NCBI GenBank assembly: GCA_024500155.1
Contig: CM044874.1
Span: 4,033,001 to 4,097,000 of the forward strand
Direction: 5' to 3'
DNA: 64,000 nucleotides
From: Chenopodium formosanum
Lineage: Eukaryota; Streptophyta; Magnoliopsida; Caryophyllales; Amaranthaceae
Below, in pieces: positions 34,501-46,141 of the stretch. The first letter of the stretch is position 1, and each line of letters begins with the position of its first letter. Both the position numbers and the translations under genes were made by a program. The notes under the pieces were generated by a model, which was not told where the DNA came from, searched no databases, and was given only the letters and a program-made list of their open reading frames with translations.

Positions 34501-36828
34501 GGGTCAAGGACGGTGAGCTATCACGTTGAACGAGGAGAATTTTGCCACAAATGTTTTCAAGGGTTTTCAACTTTGAATACAACTACTAGTACTAATCTTA
34601 CTATTACTATACACGCTCGAAATTAAATACTCCTTCTGTTCCTTAAGAAAATTTCGTATTATTGAATTTTCATATAATCTGTGTGTTTATTTTGACCGGA
34701 TTACTTCTATTGACACGAATAGTATTGAGTATTGAATGTAAGTTTTTAAAATATCAACTTTTTATGTATTTTTTTGCTGGAATAAGGAGATTTGTGTGGG
34801 ATGGACCAAAGGAGTAAATGGAGTTTAATTTTACATTATGTTTTTTGTATGAAAGGGGGTATATAGTGAGTCATTGGTTGGACTTGAAAGTGTCAATTAT
34901 ATCTGCCGTGTATGAGTTTCCTACATTAAGGAAGAATCGAGGGGTGTCATTTTCAAAGGGTGAGATGGGGGAATGGTCAGGGTTGTGGGGCTTTGCCTCT
35001 CATTTTACAGGGTCCATCCTCAGATTACAGGATTAAGATTGGATGGGAGTGAGTGTAGTGTGTTTTTGGGATAGGAAATTAATGTTTTCCATTTCTTGGC
35101 TTTTTTTTTTGCATTTTCCTACCCACTTTTATTTTTTTGTTGGGTATCTAAGAGTGTACTATTATTCCGTTAAGAGGTGGGTTGGATCTTTCGGGATCCT
35201 TTTAAGATTTTTAGGGCAATTAGTGTGAATTGAACGCTCAATCTTTATCCTTGTAAACATTAGAGTAGTATTTAAAGAGGGATCTAATAATAAACTTCTC
35301 ATTTTTCTCTGACCTTGACCCTCGCCAAGTACTCATACTTCATGGTATTAGAACACGATTAGAATTTTGAAAGATTAAGGAGAGACGCAGTAAAAAGACA
35401 TGTAACCATAAATTGTATAGGATTCTTGTAGGGTTGCATTCGCATGACATCTCAGGTGATATTTTATTTTCTTGCATCCAAGTTGTTAGTAGTTATAGAT
35501 GATGGGCCAAATTTCCCTTGATAGAGGGAAAACAAAACAAATTAAAAACATTTGTTTTGTTGTAAGGGAGGTGAGGGGGATTAGTTTTGTAAGCATGTGA
35601 AATTCCAAGTAAAATGGGAGGTGCGATAGTGTTGACATTATAAATTCACGCGTACCAATGGCGGGGTTACATAATCATGTGCCTCTTTTGTACAGCTTAG
35701 CCATGGACCACGAACCATATACATAGATGGCCCCTAGTTTATGTAGTGGGGTTGGTTTATTACACAATTAATGATAATATTATTTCATTTAATTCGACGT
35801 CCTATTTGTATAATACTGCCTCCGTTTCTTAATACACGCAACAAGTTGACTTTATATGCAGCAAGTTGACTTTATTAGTACGCTCATTAAAAAGTCAACT
35901 TGTTGCGTGTATTAAGAAATGGAGGAAGTATTTGAAATTATTATCATTATTATTGTTTTCAACTTTTGTGTGTATAGCATCTTGGTCCCAAGTGGTCCAC
36001 TAACTACATTTGTGTAGGTTATACATGTTCCATACCTCATCTGTAATTATCTATGGGATTGTTTTCGTTGATACGTCACTTTAACACCTTAATATAACAC
36101 CAAATTGCCCCAACATCTTTCTCTCTAGCTTATTCTTTGAATTTTTCACTCCTTTGCCAAATAAATTTCTTACTTTAACTTCGAAACTTTGATAACCTTT
36201 GTGAAAACCATGTTGTTTGTCATGATAAAACCTAGTCCTTTTCCGACTACAGTTCTCCATGGATATTAGTTTTGAAGGTTTAACTTCATCGTACCCCGGT
36301 GTACCAGTCTTGTCTAACGAAATGATATGATCATAATATCGATTCAGGCCCTTCGGCTTATTAATAGAAAGTGGCCTAATATTTTGAAATGGACGACCTA
36401 AATGATAGTTGAAATTTGGAATTGCACCAAGATGAGATACCTATAATTTCTTTGTGGACCTATGAGAATTGTTTGGCACATGCATGACTTGTTTAAATAT
36501 ATATAGAGTTGAAAATTAGGAGTGGTGAATATTCGTACATGCATACAAGTGGGGGTATATATTTTTAACACTTTGAAATGATATTTGATTGGATTTGCCA
36601 TAACTTTTGGAATAGACAAAATGTTATGCTTCACTCTGTTTTTCCCTGTTTATACTTTATTAAAATTTCTACAAATATACTAAATGATTTGAAATTTTTT
36701 AATTGCTATATGTATATATTTTTTACTATTTTTTGGCACTAATAATAATAATTGCACCATGTGGGCTGTAACAGGACATGAATTTCCCTCAAGATGTCAA
36801 CCAAATGAGTAATAATCGGCTAAGATAA
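31560..36828 (+). CDS. NGATHA-like B3-domain transcription factor
   Basis: Three exons: 31560-32328, 33325-33599 and a short last exon 36775-36828 (phases agree; 365 residues if the last exon is right). The N-terminal 75 residues are Ser/Thr/His-rich. The B3 DNA-binding domain spans about residues 78-198: it starts MFEKPLTPSDVGKLNRLVIP, continues through YWNSSQSYVLTKGW and LDAGDVVLFQRHR, and ends FFIGWRRRG. Exon 2 encodes RLFGVNLEC (residues 276-284), the R/KLFGV repression motif of NGATHA/NGAL and RAV proteins. There is no AP2 domain, which argues against RAV. Family members restrict growth of lateral organs and seeds as nuclear repressors. The ATG at 31560 is the first in this frame; 31621 is an alternative. 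The last exon (GACATGAATTTCCC..., stop TAA) is inferred; an alternative is a three-codon exon near 37770. Intron 2 (3.2 kb) carries two Stowaway MITEs. Confidence 0.88.
34630..34814. mobile_element. Stowaway-like MITE in B3 intron 2
   Basis: CTCCTTCTGTTCCTTAAG at the left and GGATGGACCAAAGGAG at the right with TA flanks; ends partly decayed. Confidence 0.5.
35816..35928. mobile_element. Stowaway hairpin MITE in B3 intron 2
   Basis: 113-bp element. The left arm CTGCCTCCGTTTCTTAATAC and following ACGCAACAAGTTGACTTT pair with the right arm almost completely (AAGTCAACTTGTTGCGTG, TATTAAGAAATGGAGGAAG). TA on both sides. Confidence 0.85.
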
Positions 36829-36934
36829 GATCACAAGATGTGACGTGCCCTCCATCCAACCCCCCAACTTGCTAGAGGTCAAACTTACTACACCAACATT
36901 ACATTAAACCTAAAAAGATCGGGGCGATAATTTA

Positions 36935-37035
36935 TTTTTTGGTGTAAAGAGAGCCGTAGATCCTTACAAGGCACTGATGTAAACAAAATTTAATCCCGGG
37001 ATTTTGAAAAGCACCCCAAAACCGAGGAAGGGTGA
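36935..37035 (-). mobile_element. Degenerate SINE copy
   Basis: Begins TTTTTTGGTGTAAAGAGAGCC, matching the tail of the SINEs at 2689 and 19309, followed by a B-box-like ATTTAATCCCGGGATTT region. No A box or duplication is retained. Confidence 0.35.
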
Positions 37036-37126
37036 TGACATGTTTAATTACTGTATGATGAAACTAAATGAGGGAGTAGAAAATCCCATAATTTCAGGCA
37101 TTATTCTCTCATACAGTATTATATTA

Positions 37127-37207
37127 CCTCCGTTACAAGTTATGTGCAACGATTAGACATTTTCCTTTGCTTTATGTCAAATCGTTACACATAACCTGTA
37201 ACGGAGG
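37127..37207. mobile_element. 81-bp Stowaway hairpin MITE
   Basis: CCTCCGTTACAAGTTATGTG at the left, with its near-perfect complement (CACATAACCTGTAACGGAGG) at the right, and TA flanks. Same family as the rearranged copy at 17754-17853. Confidence 0.85.
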
Positions 37208-39000
37208 TAATATTTATATTTTACCAAAAATCAATTAAAAATGATGTACAATTGGTAGTAGTGCTCATGATTTAAGTCTGAAAAAGAGAGTCCCAAAGGC
37301 AAAGGAATGGAGGAGAAATAGACAGCACAGGTGAGGTGAAGAGGTATGGCAACCCAAATGTGGGCCCTACTTTTGTGTTTTTTGGGTATTTGGGCTGTTA
37401 TAAGTACAATTTGCCCATTTCCAACACGTGGCATTTTGGGTCAATACCTTCCAAAGAATCTATTTGGCTGATGACAGAAAAGTCAGATATTTACATATTC
37501 TATGCTCTCCAAATTATTATTATTATTTTTTTTTATTAAGGAGATGAAAAAAAAAAAAATGGAGAGAATATTTCAGGCCCAAAAAAAATTGTTACAAGGC
37601 CCTTTATTTAGTTTCTAACTTGATCTAGTTAGTGAGAAGTCTGAGAACTGAGAAGAGATGTAATCTTGTAGATTCACTTTGTTCTTGTTTTTATAATACC
37701 AATGTTTTTATTCATTTTTTGTAAGTTATTTGTAAGATTTAAGAATCCTAAACCAATGGTTTTTGCAGGAGAAGTAACTTGTGTACATATATTTATGTTG
37801 ATGATTGTCTAATATTTGACCAGATCGGGATTATTTACGTTATTTAAATTGTTACTATCTTAAATAAATCGGATTTTAATGGGATATCTAAACTTGAAAT
37901 AACATGATTAAACCTTTTAATTTGAGTTTGGTTGTCTTATCTTATGATCTAATATTATGTTTTACATAATTTTTAATATGCTTTGAATCATCAAAGTTAT
38001 AAAACTAAAACGTGATTAATGGTATTATAAACTTCAATTTCTTAATCTGTGGGGCATTGTACTTTTCAAACAGATACTTCTAAATCCAAAAGCTATCTTT
38101 TACAGATAATTGGCGAGTTCTTCTATATATCAATCATTTTGTTATGTTGCGTAAACAAGAAAAGTTAGAAACTTATCTTAAAAGCCATTCTATCACTTAG
38201 AAACTTATCTTAAACTCTGATTCAATTCTTATGCATGTCATTTTAACCACCCAAAAAGTACTAAATTATTGTGTATTGACTTTTTATTTATTTTTTTTTT
38301 TTTTAACTCTTGTGTATTGAGTTATGATTATCAATATATTTTTGAAATAGACAATGATTAAAAAAAAGAAATTAATTCATTGTATCATTAATAATTAACC
38401 TTGACCATTAATAAAATTATTGTCGTTATTATAATTTACTTGGATGTGTCAGGTGACAATTGCTATTACTGAGATCCCAAAATATCAATCACGTATATAT
38501 ACGTGTCATAAACCGTAAATGTCGTACTAGTTTTGAACCAACTAATAATTGATACGTAGTATCCCCTTCAAAACCCTCCACTCCCTTCTTTTTGTCGATG
38601 GCTAAAAATGTACATGCAATGATGTGAATGGAGTAAGAGGAAACAAAAACCAAGTTGGTAGTGATAACAAAAATGGTAGTTCTAGTAGTTTAAGATAATC
38701 ATTCAAGTCCTATGAATAACAAAGTTAAACTTGAAAAACCATAAGTATTGTCATTTTCATGTAATATATAATCTTGTCATAAAAAAGAGACGTCAATTCC
38801 TTGTAAAATCATTAAATCACATACAACCTGAGCTGTGTTGAGTTAGTGTCTTGGTTGGTAATGTTCAACAACCAAAGTGCCATGTGATTACGAGGGCCCA
38901 TTTTGATTAAGGATGCCATTTACAGTGGTGAATTAAAAACGTTATTTTGACCTTGAGTTGGCAAAATTAATACAAAGTACATGGTATAACTACTATGATG
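37208..39000. other. Downstream region of the B3 gene, no gene seen
   Basis: AT-rich. A short frame around 37336-37539 (GPTFVFFGYLG...) shows no domain. A splice-acceptor-like TTTTTGCAG followed by GAGAAGTAA at about 37759-37777 could be an alternative last exon of the B3 gene. Confidence 0.4.
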
Positions 39001-39005
39001 CCAAT

Positions 39006-39162
39006 TAAGGACCTGTTCACTTCAGCGTAATTTCAGTTCAGTTTAGTTTAGTTTAGTTCAGCTTAAACCAGTTCAGTTCAATTAACCTCCTAATTTCACT
39101 CTCTCATAAAATATTCATTTCAACTCAGTTCAGCTCAGTTCAGTAAATGTGAACAGACTCCA
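39006..39162. mobile_element. CAGTT-repeat MITE, copy 5
   Basis: TAAGGACCTGTTCACTTCAG to the inverted AAATGTGAACAGACTCC. Body of CAGTT repeats around TCTCTCATAAAATATTCATT. Directly abuts copy 6. Confidence 0.7.
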
Positions 39163-39322
39163 AGGATTTGTTCACATTTAATGAACTGAGCTAAACTGAT
39201 TGGAGTTGAACCAAACTGAACTGATTGGAGATGAACTGAATAAAGTTGAAATGAATATTTTATGAGATAGCGAAATTAGGAGTTGAACTAAACTAAAGTA
39301 GACTGAAATGAAATGAAATATA
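39163..39322. mobile_element. CAGTT-repeat MITE, copy 6, inverted relative to copy 5
   Basis: AAGGATTTGTTCACATTTAA, then AACTGA repeats and ATGAATATTTTATGAGA, the complement of the shared core. The right end is decayed. Head-to-head with copy 5 without spacer, so the pair can fold. Confidence 0.65.
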
Positions 39323-39396
39323 TACTCATTGCTTAATCAAATACTTCATAATTTGAATTATACTCCATAATCTGAATGTGTTAATAATTAAATGCG

Positions 39397-39429
<33 letters not shown>

Positions 39430-39698
39430 AAAATTAGTGACAACAACCTAGAACCTAGAAGATATTGTTGCATTTAACTTGAAACGGAGTGTAATTACAT
39501 ATTTACATGAAACTAAAAATGCTGTTCATACAAGTTGGAGCCGTTGGTGGGGTGCTTAAAATAAAATTGATGCCCTTTAATTTTGCTTTCTTCTACCTAA
39601 GCCAAAGGCCTCATAAATTATGTGCAATGTCCCAAGCACTAATGCATAAATAGGGTAATTTACAATATGACTCATTGATTATTGTCTTCACCATTTCT

Positions 39699-39875
39699 TA
39701 GGGCCTGTTCTTATTGACTCACATGAACTGAACTTATTAGAGCCAAGCTGAACTGAACTGAACTGAGCTGAACTAAACTGAATATTTTATAAGAGAAGAA
39801 AATTAGAAGTTGAACTGAACTGTACTTATTAGAGCTGAACTGAACTGAAAATAATTGTATCAGAATAGGGCTTTA
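39699..39875. mobile_element. CAGTT-repeat MITE, copy 7
   Basis: TAGGGCCTGTTCTTATTGAC to AGAATAGGGCTTTA, with AACTGAACTG repeats and the core AATATTTTATAAGAGA. Confidence 0.7.
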
Positions 39876-41058
39876 GTACTTTATATAGTTTGAGACAAAT
39901 AGATTTCTTCTTATTGCTTAATTAGTTTTCTGGTGTCCTTTCACGTTACTCAATTTCAACCTAGACGCAAACAACATGGACTTTTTTGTCCTTTAATTTT
40001 GTCTACACTTCACAAACGTGTATTTTGTTTAATTTAGTAGTACATTTTATCCTAATATCTTGATTATTTGTACACTTTATAATTTGATTGGATATAATTA
40101 ATAATGTAAGTACTGTATTGGATAAGATAGGGGAAAAAAATTTAGCCTTAAATGTGTATGGATTGAATAATGCAACATGTCTAATGCTTAAATATTTCGT
40201 CAATAAAAATTAAATATATTTCCTAATTAGTACGATGCATGACAAAAATGTACATCAGTCATGGTTATTAATGTTTGATTTATGTTAAATAAGTTCAATT
40301 TTAAATTCCTCAAAAAACTTGTTCGGATTTTTTTTTTTTTTTTCGAAGCTAAGGGACACTTTAAAAGGGGAACAAACAATTACTTAAGCCCTCTTTTTTG
40401 GACCTATGTTTATAGTTTAGTTTAGACAATTAAAATTTAATCAGATAATTCAATTCAAAAGAGCATGAACGCATGGTCTTAGTTTCTCATGTTATGTTTT
40501 TGTGCAAATAGCATAATAAATAATTGTTCTTCAAATTATTATAGGATGTTTTATCATGATCTATTGGCTATAACTTGGTATTCAAATTTAAAGCTTTTTC
40601 AAATTAACCTATATTTAGTTATTTACTATTAAAAAATTCATAGTATCTAAAGTGAGACAGCTGATAACATTAGTACTATGAAATAAATGTTTTGACAAAG
40701 CAATTCAAAATGAATTTGTTTATAAAGTGCTAATTGGACTTTTGAATGAATCAAAGTTTTTGTTTGTCCTTGTTTTAGACATCTGCCTTACAATTCCCAG
40801 TGCTTCATCAAGAAAGTCAAATTTCACTTTTTATGTTTGTTGACTCCATATTATATACTCCTCAGTCAAAAGAAGTCTGTCTAATTTGACTTTTAGTTGT
40901 CAAACTTAACTTGCAAACTATGACCAAAATGCTAAATATACACCACAGTCCACACTATACTTCAATCATCAAATGATTCTTTTGTTAAAAATACCATTAT
41001 TCGAACTAATGATCTAATGTGTTAAAGGCGTAAATAAAAACCAATGTCGTATAAGACT

Positions 41059-41188
41059 TAGGGCCTGTTCTCATACGTTTATTTTTAGTTCAGTTCAGTT
41101 CAATTCAGCTCATAATTTCCTTCTCTTATAAAATATTCATTTCAGTTCAGTTCAGCTTAGCTCAGTTCAGCCGAGAACAGATGGATGG
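41059..41188. mobile_element. CAGTT-repeat MITE, copy 8
   Basis: TAGGGCCTGTTCTCATACG at the left, GCCGAGAACAG near the right, CAGTT repeats and the TTCTCTTATAAAATATTCATT core. The outermost right end is lost. Confidence 0.65.
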
Positions 41189-41189
41189 A

Positions 41190-43500
41190 GTAACAATTTA
41201 ATAGACCAGGGTAAACAAAATGTAGAAAATCAACATGGGATGGGTAGTAATTGTAACAAACAGGATCTGAGTCACTGTTGAAGGGGAATCTGAAGATTAT
41301 ATACTTTTATTTAAAAGAAAAAGACTGAATTTCTTGTGATTTTGAAAAGACTTTGGAGAAATTCTGATCACAAGTAAAGCAGCTGCGGTTCTGCACTAGC
41401 ACTTCTAAAACACCCACTTAAACTGCCACTACTGTACTACTACTACAACAAAATCTCCTCACAATATTACCCCCCCCCCCCCCCAAAAAAAAAAAAAAAA
41501 AATCTATTTTACCTGAATTCTGATACAGTTAACTGTTTGTTCAAGTAACTTAGAAATGTGCAGGAATTTTTTGTACAAGTTTAGACAAAAATGAACAGTT
41601 ATTTTTATACTATGATGACCAAACAAAGATTGATAGTCAGAAAAGTAAAAATATGCAGTTAGCTGAAATACATGAAAAACTCTCAGTATCTTTAAGGAAG
41701 TGTATCATTTGTTATCATAGTACACCTGTTTTGCCCCCTTCCACAAACAAAGTAAAAAAAGTGGGGTAAAAAGAGGAAAGTACTCTGTATTTTACTGTGA
41801 GTTAGACTGAGAGTTTTGAGGTAAAATACAAAGTTTTTCCATCAATTTTGTGCAGTTACTAGGATACTTTAGCAGTACAATGTTGATCATCTGATCAAGT
41901 AACTAGGTAAGTAAATATGTGCAGTACTTTTTGTAGGGGTATACTAGCATTCTCCTGATTTAGTTTTACACTGACTTATGAACACACTCTCACTCTTAGT
42001 TCTTTTTTTTCACCCCTCTCCTGAGATTACTTTATCTTGGATTATTATATGGATATGGAGAACAGTAATTATTTTGTACTCCCGTTCGAATGTAATCGTT
42101 ATAGTTCAATAACAGCGTAATTGAACTAATAATGTGACTGTGAAATTCAAACACAAACATATCATTCACCGTTTTAACTAAGTTTTAAGTACGCCTGGAA
42201 TTATATTTTCGCTCCTTTTCTTATATGAAGAGCTTTAAATGCACAATGGAGCAAATAATCGTTTCAAGGATCATTAAAAGTTAGGCATGCCCGAGTGTAT
42301 AATATACTCATTCATATTGAGCTTATCTGATTTTCTTGAAAGGGTGAAAATGGGTGAAGTAGAATAAGGTTGAAAAAAGATGGGTGATTGTCTATTTAGG
42401 GAAGCTAAAGTTCAATGGGTTGGAAGAATAAATAAAGGGGCCTAGAGAGTAATAGGATAAAGTAAGTTCACTTTACCCTATTCTCCATTAAATTCATTGG
42501 ATAGAGCACTTAAAGTTCAAGACTCTAGACTATTATTAAAGCTTCCTTTTTTCAATTTAGAGAAGTAGAGAGCCACAAAGGACATTAATGTACACCCTAA
42601 ACGGTATTTGATTCCAAGTCTTAAATAATACGGAGTATTTACTTAAAAAGTTGAGTAGTCATGTTCCGCTTAATCGATTTAAGACACTGTTTGTATCAGC
42701 AATTTGAACAAGATATCCTCTCCACAAGGCCACCATATGATCCTCTCAATCCTCACAGTAATGTTACAACTCAAGTAGACCATTAACTAAGATGATGGGG
42801 TCAAGGGTCTTCTCACTGAACAATGTTTTTCTAAAAATTTGATTGATTTCATAAGGGAATAATAAGTCTAATATATAGCATTCCCTTTTTAGAACTCAAT
42901 GAATTTTAAACCATCAATTTGATGTTTTAAATTTAGCTGACTTGACTAGTTAGCATGACAAGACAAATGGGAGGATGAGGAACTATTTTGATTAATTTTG
43001 AAATGTGAGGAAGATCAATATTTATGAAAAATAAAGGACTTGTCAAGTCAACTAATTTCAAACCATCCAGACGATAACTACCTCCATAATTTAAATATCA
43101 CACTATTTATTACAGAGTATGTCTATCATAAACCAAGAAATAAGAGAATAAGTGGAAAATTAGTCCATTTAATAACTTTTGTGGTAGAAAAGAATTTTTT
43201 TTAGAGACATAAATGTTGTCATATGGAGAGTCATCTACATTAACAATTTGCTAAAATTGTTTTGGATGGAATGGACATCTACATTAATGAACTCACACCA
43301 TTACCATTTATCTAGGGCAATTTTTTTTTTATTTTTTTTTCAAGGAAATTAAAAAAGAAATAATCAATTTTGCCTTTATTCATAGTGAGGATTTGAGATT
43401 TGTTTGTTTTTGGTAGGTAAGATCAACCTAGCTTGGGTTAGCCCTTGGGACTTGGGAGTGAGGGAAAACAATAAGTACCTGATACTTTCCTTATAGATTT
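41190..43500. other. Intergenic DNA with homopolymer pair
   Basis: A C16-A18 homopolymer junction lies at about 41469-41501. A SINE-tail-like piece (AGAGAGCCACAAAGG) occurs near 42566-42585. Nothing else recognised. Confidence 0.5.
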
Positions 43501-43534
43501 TGGTCTCAAGATCCCACAATTTTATGGTTGTGAC

Positions 43535-43804
43535 CAGCGGCGGAGCCGGGGGGTTGGTGGAGGCCCGGCCCCTCGTGGCCCAACTGGTGATATATGTAAA
43601 TATAGTATGGGCCCCCTAGAATAACTAATAAATAGCTAATAATTTGTCCTACATATCATGTTGTTACTTGGTTTGTTGGAGCTTTGCTTGGGTAGAAGAG
43701 GTCTCAAGTACAATTCCCCACTTTGAGCATTTATTCATTTTTTTTTTTGGTTAACTTTATTGTTTCTTGACCTTCATAGATTTTTATTCCTGGCTTCGCC
43801 CTTG
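43535..43804. mobile_element. hAT-like MITE, 270 bp, 8-bp TSD
   Basis: Ends CAGCGGCGGAGCCGGGG and, inverted, CAAGGGCGAAGCCAGGAAT. Flanked by the exact direct repeat GTTGTGAC (43527-43534, 43805-43812). CA-starting TIRs plus 8-bp duplication fit hAT. A tRNA-like B-box segment (GGTCTCAAGTACAATTCCC, about 43700) lies inside. Confidence 0.75.
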
Positions 43805-44273
43805 GTTGTGACTCTTGTGAAATATAAACCATTCCGCCAGAGGCTTGCTTGGTGAAATTTTGTAAGCATATATAGGACTATAGGAGGAAGATTAATGACA
43901 CGGATACATTTGGTAATAGTGAGGATTAGAGAATAGTAAAAAGTTGTCAAGTCCTAAATCATCAATTACTATATACAAAGTACCGAGTACAATATTTAAG
44001 TAAATCAGTAAGTATTTTTTTTTTTTTGAAACCAAGTAAATCAGTAAGTATTATTGGCTGTAAAATTGTCTTTACATAATCTTTTAATTATCATTATTAC
44101 CTTTACTTTTTTCTTTTTCATTTTTACAAATCATTATTACTTCATACTCCGTATTGTTTTTTCGAAAAAAATAGCTACCCAAAGCAATGCCTTCATAATC
44201 TATAACAGATATTTATATGGTAAACCCATCAATGTCTGTTAGACTGTTACATCTATTACGCCCTTATTTTTTA

Positions 44274-44416
44274 CTTCCTCTGTTTCTATTTAGTTGACGC
44301 GTTTGATTTAGGCACATATATTAAGGAGATAAGAAAGAGTGAGAGAGAATGAAAAAGCAAGTGAGGTAGCTTGTAAATGCAAAGTAAAAAAGTTACCCAT
44401 AAGGAAACAGAGGTAG
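44274..44416. mobile_element. Stowaway-like MITE
   Basis: CTTCCTCTGTTTCTATTTAG at the left and GGAAACAGAGGTAG at the right with a TA duplication on the left. A T run (44417-44439) follows at once. Confidence 0.65.
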
Positions 44417-46141
44417 TTTTTTTTTTTTTTTTTTTTTTTGCTCGCAAATGCAAAGCCCAATACTATCAAAATTTAATGTACCTGATGACCAAAAGCCCAA
44501 TACTCATATAGCTCAAACTGATTGAAGGCCCAATAACTAATACAGTCCAACCTCATAAATGACTTCAAATATCATTTCCTTCCTCAAGTGTCATCTTAGA
44601 ATCTATATCCAACAAGTAAAGTCATCAAAGCATGCTACCTCAGATTCTACTATCTACATGTCTACTCTTTTCTGCCTTAGAAAACTTAATAATAATAATC
44701 ACTAGAAGTCTAGAACTATGTTCCGACAGCTGATTCCGGCGATACAAAATTGTAAACATGATACCTCGAGTTGTGTCCAGTCTTCGTATATAGAGCAGTT
44801 CCATTACATCAGTAGTCATTGTTCTCACTCACTATTTTTGTACAATAACCCAGATTTATAGATCAGTTAGTATTTGATGCAAAGCAGTAAGTCACTTATC
44901 ACAACAGGCATGTTATCTACACAAGACAATCATAAAACTAGCTAACTGTAGAATTTAGATTTTTTAAAAAATTTCCCCAATTCCTAATTAAAATAAGCCC
45001 TACTTCTCGTATGCACACAGTTTTTTAAGAGGTTTTGTAGTAGGGTAGTGTTGATTTAGTTAAAAAAAAAAAAAGCATTGGCAACAGTTAATTGTTAATA
45101 GGAAAACTAAGATAAAATAATGGGCTTAAAAAGGGTTTTGTAAAGTTATGACAGACGCAAGATAAATAAGTGAAATCAACAAAAAAAAAAAAAAAAAAAA
45201 AAAAAAAAGGAACCCATATTTTATATGGTTAGCTAATGATGAAGATGAGAGTTTTATTGACCTCGAGGATATTACAGATTACAAAATAATGGGAATGGTT
45301 ACTATTAAACATAGGGTGTTTATATAGCACCGAGGAAACTGAAACAAAATAAGCTGAAAATTAGTCCCAAACAGAATACCATAGCCTAAATAACAAATAC
45401 CATCTGATTCAAGGAACATGTTCATCAAATGTGAAAGAAGTTTCCAAATGATGAATCCTTCTAAATTAGAAATGGGGCTTTTATTAGGAAAACTTTGTAG
45501 AGAGAGCTGAGGATTTTAATTGGTGTGAGTTACTAGAATCAAATCTAGTGAAAAAAATTTCATGTAAAAAATACAATGTATGTTGCGTTACTAATTTGAA
45601 GAGAGAAGCCAAGTAATGGTTACTGTAATTAAAACAAGCAAGAATAAAAAATGAAAACTCTTTTTTTATTCATATAGGAATTTACAGCTAAGACAAAAAA
45701 ATTAGTATATTGAGCTTTCGTTGGAAATCACAGCAAAGTCATATATAGTCTTTTAACTAACGAGGGCACTGAACAATTTATATAATGAGTACATGTTTGC
45801 TAAAAGTATTAAGCCTCATAATTTTATTTCTAAAGGGTTCAAATCAGAAAATGATAAGGCTATGAAGTTGGGCTGCTGGGTGTGAGCCTCCATTCAACCC
45901 TGGCAATTCAAAAAATGCAACTTTAATAAAGAAAGGCGATGATTTTTAACAAGTATTTCTTTTCAAGAAGGTCAAATTTGTTGTCCAAAAAAAAAAGGTC
46001 AAATTAACAACTAGCAGTACTGATGCTTGAGATATGTATACTTTGTAAGTTTGTATAAGTAATAAGAGTCTAAACTATATAAATGCTGTACAAGAAAACA
46101 TCAAAATTGGAGAACGGCACCAGAACTCACATTCATTGCGG

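Noticed and set aside
37759..37777. Three-codon last exon (GAG AAG TAA) of the B3 gene
   Set aside because: Possible by phase, but the 17-residue alternative at 36775 has an equally good acceptor and more plausible coding content; kept only as a secondary option.
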